64,000 bases of DNA from an uncultured Eubacteriales bacterium. GTDB taxonomy: Bacteria > Bacillota > Clostridia > Oscillospirales > Oscillospiraceae. The stretch spans positions 1 to 64,000 of the forward strand of contig ONBX01000002.1 of the NCBI GenBank assembly GCA_900316205.1, written 5' to 3'. The notes under the pieces are model-generated. The model made no database searches, was not told where the DNA came from, and saw nothing but the letters and a program-made list of their open reading frames with translations. A program made the translations under genes and the position numbers. Positions 61,586 to 64,000 of the stretch are shown here, piece by piece. Position 1 is the stretch's first letter; every line of letters starts with the position of its first letter.

Positions 61586-61770
61586 CAATTGCGAAACACA
61601 TTTCGCAATTGAGTACTCGCGCATATCGCAGCGGCCCATGGCCGCTTTGGTCGGCGCGAGGCCTCGCACAGCTCGGCTCATGGTGTTTTTGAGAAAGCGG
61701 AGCTCCCTCAAAAACGGATTGTGATTCCCTTCGGGGATATTAGCCGAGCTTGCTTGCGCCTTTCGCAATC
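61586..61770 (+). repeat. Structured dispersed element, copy C
   Basis: 5-prime hairpin CAATTGCGAAA/TTTCGCAATTG (61586-61596 with 61601-61611), outer helix CTCGCGC/GCGCGAG (61616-61622 with 61654-61660), inner hairpin AGCGGCC/GGCCGCT (61630-61636 with 61640-61646), conserved TTGGTCG, then 3-prime hairpin GTTTTTGAG/CTCAAAAAC (61685-61693 with 61707-61715) and the CCCTTCGGGG tail. TTTCGCAAT near 61761-61769 mirrors the first hairpin and may mark the far boundary. It lies between pyrI and guaB, antisense to both. Confidence 0.75.
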
Positions 61771-61792
61771 AGCAACTTTTATTATATTGTTC

Positions 61793-62209
61793 TTAGTTCG
61801 CCTTGGTTTCGCAGTAGAGACAGCGGTAGACCTTGTGCTTGCGGTCGGTGAGAACGAAAACATGCTTGAGCTCCTGCTCGCAGGAGGTGATGCAGCGGGG
61901 GTTCTTGCAGAAGATGACGTTGGTGAGAGTTTCGGGCATGTCGATGCGCTTTTTGTCCACGAGCACGCCGCCCTGGATGATGTTTACGGTGACGCCCGGG
62001 TCCACATAGCCGATCACGTCCAGGTTCACGGGGATGTCGGCGTCGATCTTGATGATGTCCTTTTTGCCCTGCTTCTGGCTGTGCACGTTCTTGATGATGG
62101 CCACGGAGCAATCCAGCTTTTCAAGACCCAGCAGGTCGTAGAGCCGCATGCCCAGACCCGCGGTGATATGGTCGATGACGATGCCGTTTTGGATGGAGTC
62201 AATGTTCAT
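61793..62209 (-). CDS. pyrI: Aspartate carbamoyltransferase regulatory chain
   Basis: A 138-residue regulatory subunit of aspartate transcarbamylase that binds nucleotide effectors and a structural zinc. The allosteric domain has [20 protein letters not shown], and the zinc site is [12 protein letters not shown] with the later CLYC: four main cysteines in the usual spacing. It forms a complex with PyrB, encoded immediately upstream with a four-base overlap (62206-62209). It is the last gene of the pyr segment visible here. Confidence 0.96.
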   Translation of the reverse strand: MNIDSIQNGIVIDHITAGLGMRLYDLLGLEKLDCSVAIIKNVHSQKQGKKDIIKIDADIPVNLDVIGYVDPGVTVNIIQGGVLVDKKRIDMPETLTNVIFCKNPRCITSCEQELKHVFVLTDRKHKVYRCLYCETKAN

Positions 62210-63129
62210 AGGGTTCCGGCCTCCTTCAGAAGCTTCATGATGAGTGCCATGCGCATGTACTTGCCGTTGAGGACCTGCTTGAAGTAGCAGGCGCGGGGAT
62301 CGTCGTCGATGGCGACGCTGATCTCGTTGACGCGGGGCAGGGGGTGCAGGATGGAGAGGTCGGACTTTGCGTTTTTGAGCTTGTCCGGGGTGAGAATGTA
62401 GCTGTCCTTCAGGCGGAGGTAATCCTCCTCGTTGAAGAAGCGCTCCCGCTGGACGCGGGTCATATAGAGGATGTCCAGCTCCGGCATGGCGCCTTCCAGA
62501 TCGGTGGTCTGGGTGTAGGGGATGCCCTTTTCCTTCAGGGCGTCCTTCTTCACGTAGCTGGGCAGCTTCAGCTCCTCGGGGGAGATGAGCACGAATTTGA
62601 GTCCCTCATAGCGGCTGAGGGCGGAGATCAGGGAGTGCACGGTGCGGCCGAATTTCAAGTCGCCGCAGAGGCCTACGGTGAGATGGTCGAAGCGGCCCTT
62701 TTCCCGGTAGATGGTGAGCAGGTCCGCAAGGGTCTGGGTGGGGTGGTTGTGTCCGCCGTCACCGGCGTTGATAACGGGGATGCTGGCGGCGTTGGCGGCC
62801 ACCAGGGGAGCGCCCTCCTTGGGGTGGCGCATGGCGATGATATCGGCATAGCAGCTGATGGTCTTGGCGGTGTCGGCCACGCTCTCTCCCTTGGCGGCGG
62901 AGGAATTCTGGGCTGCGGAAAAGCCGATCACGTTGCCGCCCAGCTCGTACATGGCGGCCTCAAAGCTGAGCCGCGTACGGGTGGAGGGCTCAAAGAACAG
63001 GGTGGCCAGCTTCTTGCCGCGGCAGACCTCGCTGTACTTTTTGGGGTCGGCGATGATGTCGTTGGCAATGTCCACCAGCTCCTGCAGCTCCTCGGTGGAA
63101 AAATCCAGAATGTTGATGAGATGTCTCAT
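62206..63129 (-). CDS. pyrB: Aspartate carbamoyltransferase catalytic chain
   Basis: A 307-residue catalytic subunit forming N-carbamoyl-aspartate in pyrimidine synthesis. The carbamoyl phosphate motif is [15 protein letters not shown], the 80s loop is [14 protein letters not shown], and the aspartate-binding region has MTRVQRERF and [10 protein letters not shown]. The length matches PyrB that pairs with PyrI. The start at 63129 lies three bases after the pyrE stop. Confidence 0.97.
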   Translation of the reverse strand: MRHLINILDFSTEELQELVDIANDIIADPKKYSEVCRGKKLATLFFEPSTRTRLSFEAAMYELGGNVIGFSAAQNSSAAKGESVADTAKTISCYADIIAMRHPKEGAPLVAANAASIPVINAGDGGHNHPTQTLADLLTIYREKGRFDHLTVGLCGDLKFGRTVHSLISALSRYEGLKFVLISPEELKLPSYVKKDALKEKGIPYTQTTDLEGAMPELDILYMTRVQRERFFNEEDYLRLKDSYILTPDKLKNAKSDLSILHPLPRVNEISVAIDDDPRACYFKQVLNGKYMRMALIMKLLKEAGTL

Positions 63130-63132
63130 GGC

Positions 63133-63765
63133 TCAGTTCCTCCAGCTTTCATCGTTGGGATTATCACGAAACGCCAGCAGACGGCGCACATCCTCGGGGC
63201 GGATATAGCCCTCCTCGGCGGCCACCCGGGCGATGACGTCAAAGTTGGTGAGGCTGTGGTTTTCTACCTTCGCCGCGGCCAGCCGCTCCAGCCCCCGGCG
63301 CATGCCGTAGGTGAAGATGCTGACCACGCCCAGGACCTGGGCGCCCGCCTCCCGGAGAATGTCCACCACCTCCAAGACGCTGCCGCCGGTGGAGATGAGA
63401 TCCTCCACCACCACCACCTTCTGGCCTGGCTCCAGCCGGCCTTCAATTTGGTTTTTGCGGCCATGGTCCTTGGCGCCGGAGCGGACGTAGCCCATGGGCA
63501 GCCCCATGAGCCAGCCCACGATGGCGGCGTGGGCGATGCCGGCAGTGGAGGTGCCCATGACGACCTCGACCTCGGGGTAATGCTCCCGTATCAGCGAGAC
63601 CAGGCCGCTTTCCACGTCCCGGCGTACAGCCTGGTCGCTGAGGGTCAGGCGATTGTCACAGTAAACGGGGCTCTGAATGCCGCTGGCCCAGGTGAAGGGC
63701 TCATCCGGCCGGAAAAACACAGCTTTGATGCGCAGCAGATCCCGCGCGATGACTTCATCTCTCAT
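63133..63765 (-). CDS. pyrE: Orotate phosphoribosyltransferase
   Basis: A 210-residue phosphoribosyltransferase that makes OMP from orotate and PRPP. The PRPP-binding motif is VVVVEDLISTGGSV, and the loop with KDHGRKNQIEG holds the conserved lysines. The N-terminal FTWASGIQSPVYCDNRLTL is typical. The ATG at 63765 follows AAAGGAG; a start seven codons upstream lacks one. It overlaps the pyrF end by four bases. Confidence 0.96.
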   Translation of the reverse strand: MRDEVIARDLLRIKAVFFRPDEPFTWASGIQSPVYCDNRLTLSDQAVRRDVESGLVSLIREHYPEVEVVMGTSTAGIAHAAIVGWLMGLPMGYVRSGAKDHGRKNQIEGRLEPGQKVVVVEDLISTGGSVLEVVDILREAGAQVLGVVSIFTYGMRRGLERLAAAKVENHSLTNFDVIARVAAEEGYIRPEDVRRLLAFRDNPNDESWRN

Positions 63766-64000
63766 CCCAAAAACTCCTTTCGGCATCTCTTCCAGGCGGC
63801 GACGGGGTCCTCCGCCTGGGTGATGGGACGTCCCACCACGATATAGTCCGAGCCCAACTCCCTGGCCCGGGCGGGGGTGGCGATGCGCTTCTGATCATCC
63901 TTCCCCGCGTCGGCAAAGCGGACACCGGGGGTTACGGTGAGGAAACTCTCGCCGCAGACCTCATGGACCTTGCCCGCCTCCAGGGGAGAGCAGACCACTC
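63762..64000 (-). CDS. pyrF: Orotidine 5-prime-phosphate decarboxylase, C-terminal part (gene runs off the window)
   Basis: Only the last 79 residues are inside the window; the start lies beyond position 64000. The phosphate-binding end of OMP decarboxylase is clear: VTPGVRFADAGKDDQKRIAT followed by DYIVVGRPIT. It is the most upstream gene seen of the pyrF-pyrE-pyrB-pyrI run, overlapping pyrE by four bases. Confidence 0.93.
   Translation of the reverse strand, partial: VVCSPLEAGKVHEVCGESFLTVTPGVRFADAGKDDQKRIATPARARELGSDYIVVGRPITQAEDPVAAWKRCRKEFLG

Noticed and set aside
61586..61770. Structured element as a purine riboswitch for guaB
   Set aside because: It lacks the purine aptamer core, its orientation is antisense to guaB, and the same element occurs next to an unrelated PH-domain gene.
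1..64000. tRNA or rRNA genes
   Set aside because: No T-loop GTTCGAATC-type strings with acceptor pairing and no rRNA core sequences were seen by eye on either strand; a tRNA scan would be decisive.

Overview
The window looks like a chromosomal segment of a moderately GC-rich anaerobic Bacillota (class Clostridia; a gut Oscillospirales-type genome is my best guess, from gene content and style rather than any marker gene). Supporting traits are strong GGAGG ribosome sites, TTGACA/TATAAT promoters, Gram-positive lipoproteins with long Ala-Pro-Glu linkers, a split GcvPA/GcvPB glycine decarboxylase under a glycine riboswitch, the PurO/stand-alone AICAR transformylase pair, and abundant short palindromic intergenic repeats. 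No rRNA, tRNA, CRISPR array, prophage or intact transposase was seen.

Layout. 0.1-5.7 kb: a PH-domain protein and a minus-strand run of poorly known proteins (two lipoproteins, a beta-propeller-like protein, a small unknown). 5.8-10.4 kb: a complete ABC importer (ATPase, two permeases, binding protein) of the Ugp/Mal type. 10.8-12.3 kb: a two-gene unit with a second propeller-like paralogue. 12.4-20.6 kb: a promoter, tandem glycine riboswitch and terminator controlling a GcvT-serine hydroxymethyltransferase fusion, gcvH, gcvPA, gcvPB, a small membrane protein and lpd. 21-22.5 kb: MATE exporter, followed by an AT-rich array of TATGTAAAC repeats. 23-31.4 kb: a type I restriction-modification operon (hsdM, hsdS, hsdR) carrying three low-GC cargo genes, one a trypsin-like protease, between hsdS and hsdR. 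31.4-36.7 kb: M28 peptidase, vWA protein, secreted SPOR-like protein, and a CDP-glycerol glycerophosphotransferase-like protein. 36.8-45.6 kb: a cello-oligosaccharide locus (GH94 cellobiose phosphorylase, divergent LacI regulator, ABC importer without ATPase, intracellular GH5) and a nitroreductase. 46-64 kb: a minus-strand nucleotide block, read right to left as pyrF-pyrE-pyrB-pyrI, guaB-purE, purC-purF, purM-FNT channel-purN, purO-purH, purD-purL and a CofE-like gamma-glutamyl ligase.

The parts connect through one-carbon metabolism. The glycine cleavage system and its fused SHMT make and use 5,10-methylene-tetrahydrofolate. PurN and PurH consume 10-formyl-tetrahydrofolate. The formate/nitrite-type channel and the CofE-like ligase inside the purine block may serve formate supply and folate glutamylation; both roles are inference. 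The UgpC-type ATPase at 9.3-10.4 kb could energise the cello-oligosaccharide importer, which has no ATPase of its own here.

The strongest undescribed signals are: (1) a dispersed element of about 130 bp (copies near 651, 54639 and 61586, and a divergent copy on the minus strand near 52480-52795) whose helices are kept by compensatory changes; (2) the protease/membrane-protein/small-protein cargo inside the type I R-M operon, together with an extra segment of about 160 residues in HsdM; (3) the TATGTAAAC array; (4) a PurF whose N-terminal catalytic cysteine position is glycine; and (5) the riboswitch-controlled GcvT-SHMT fusion.
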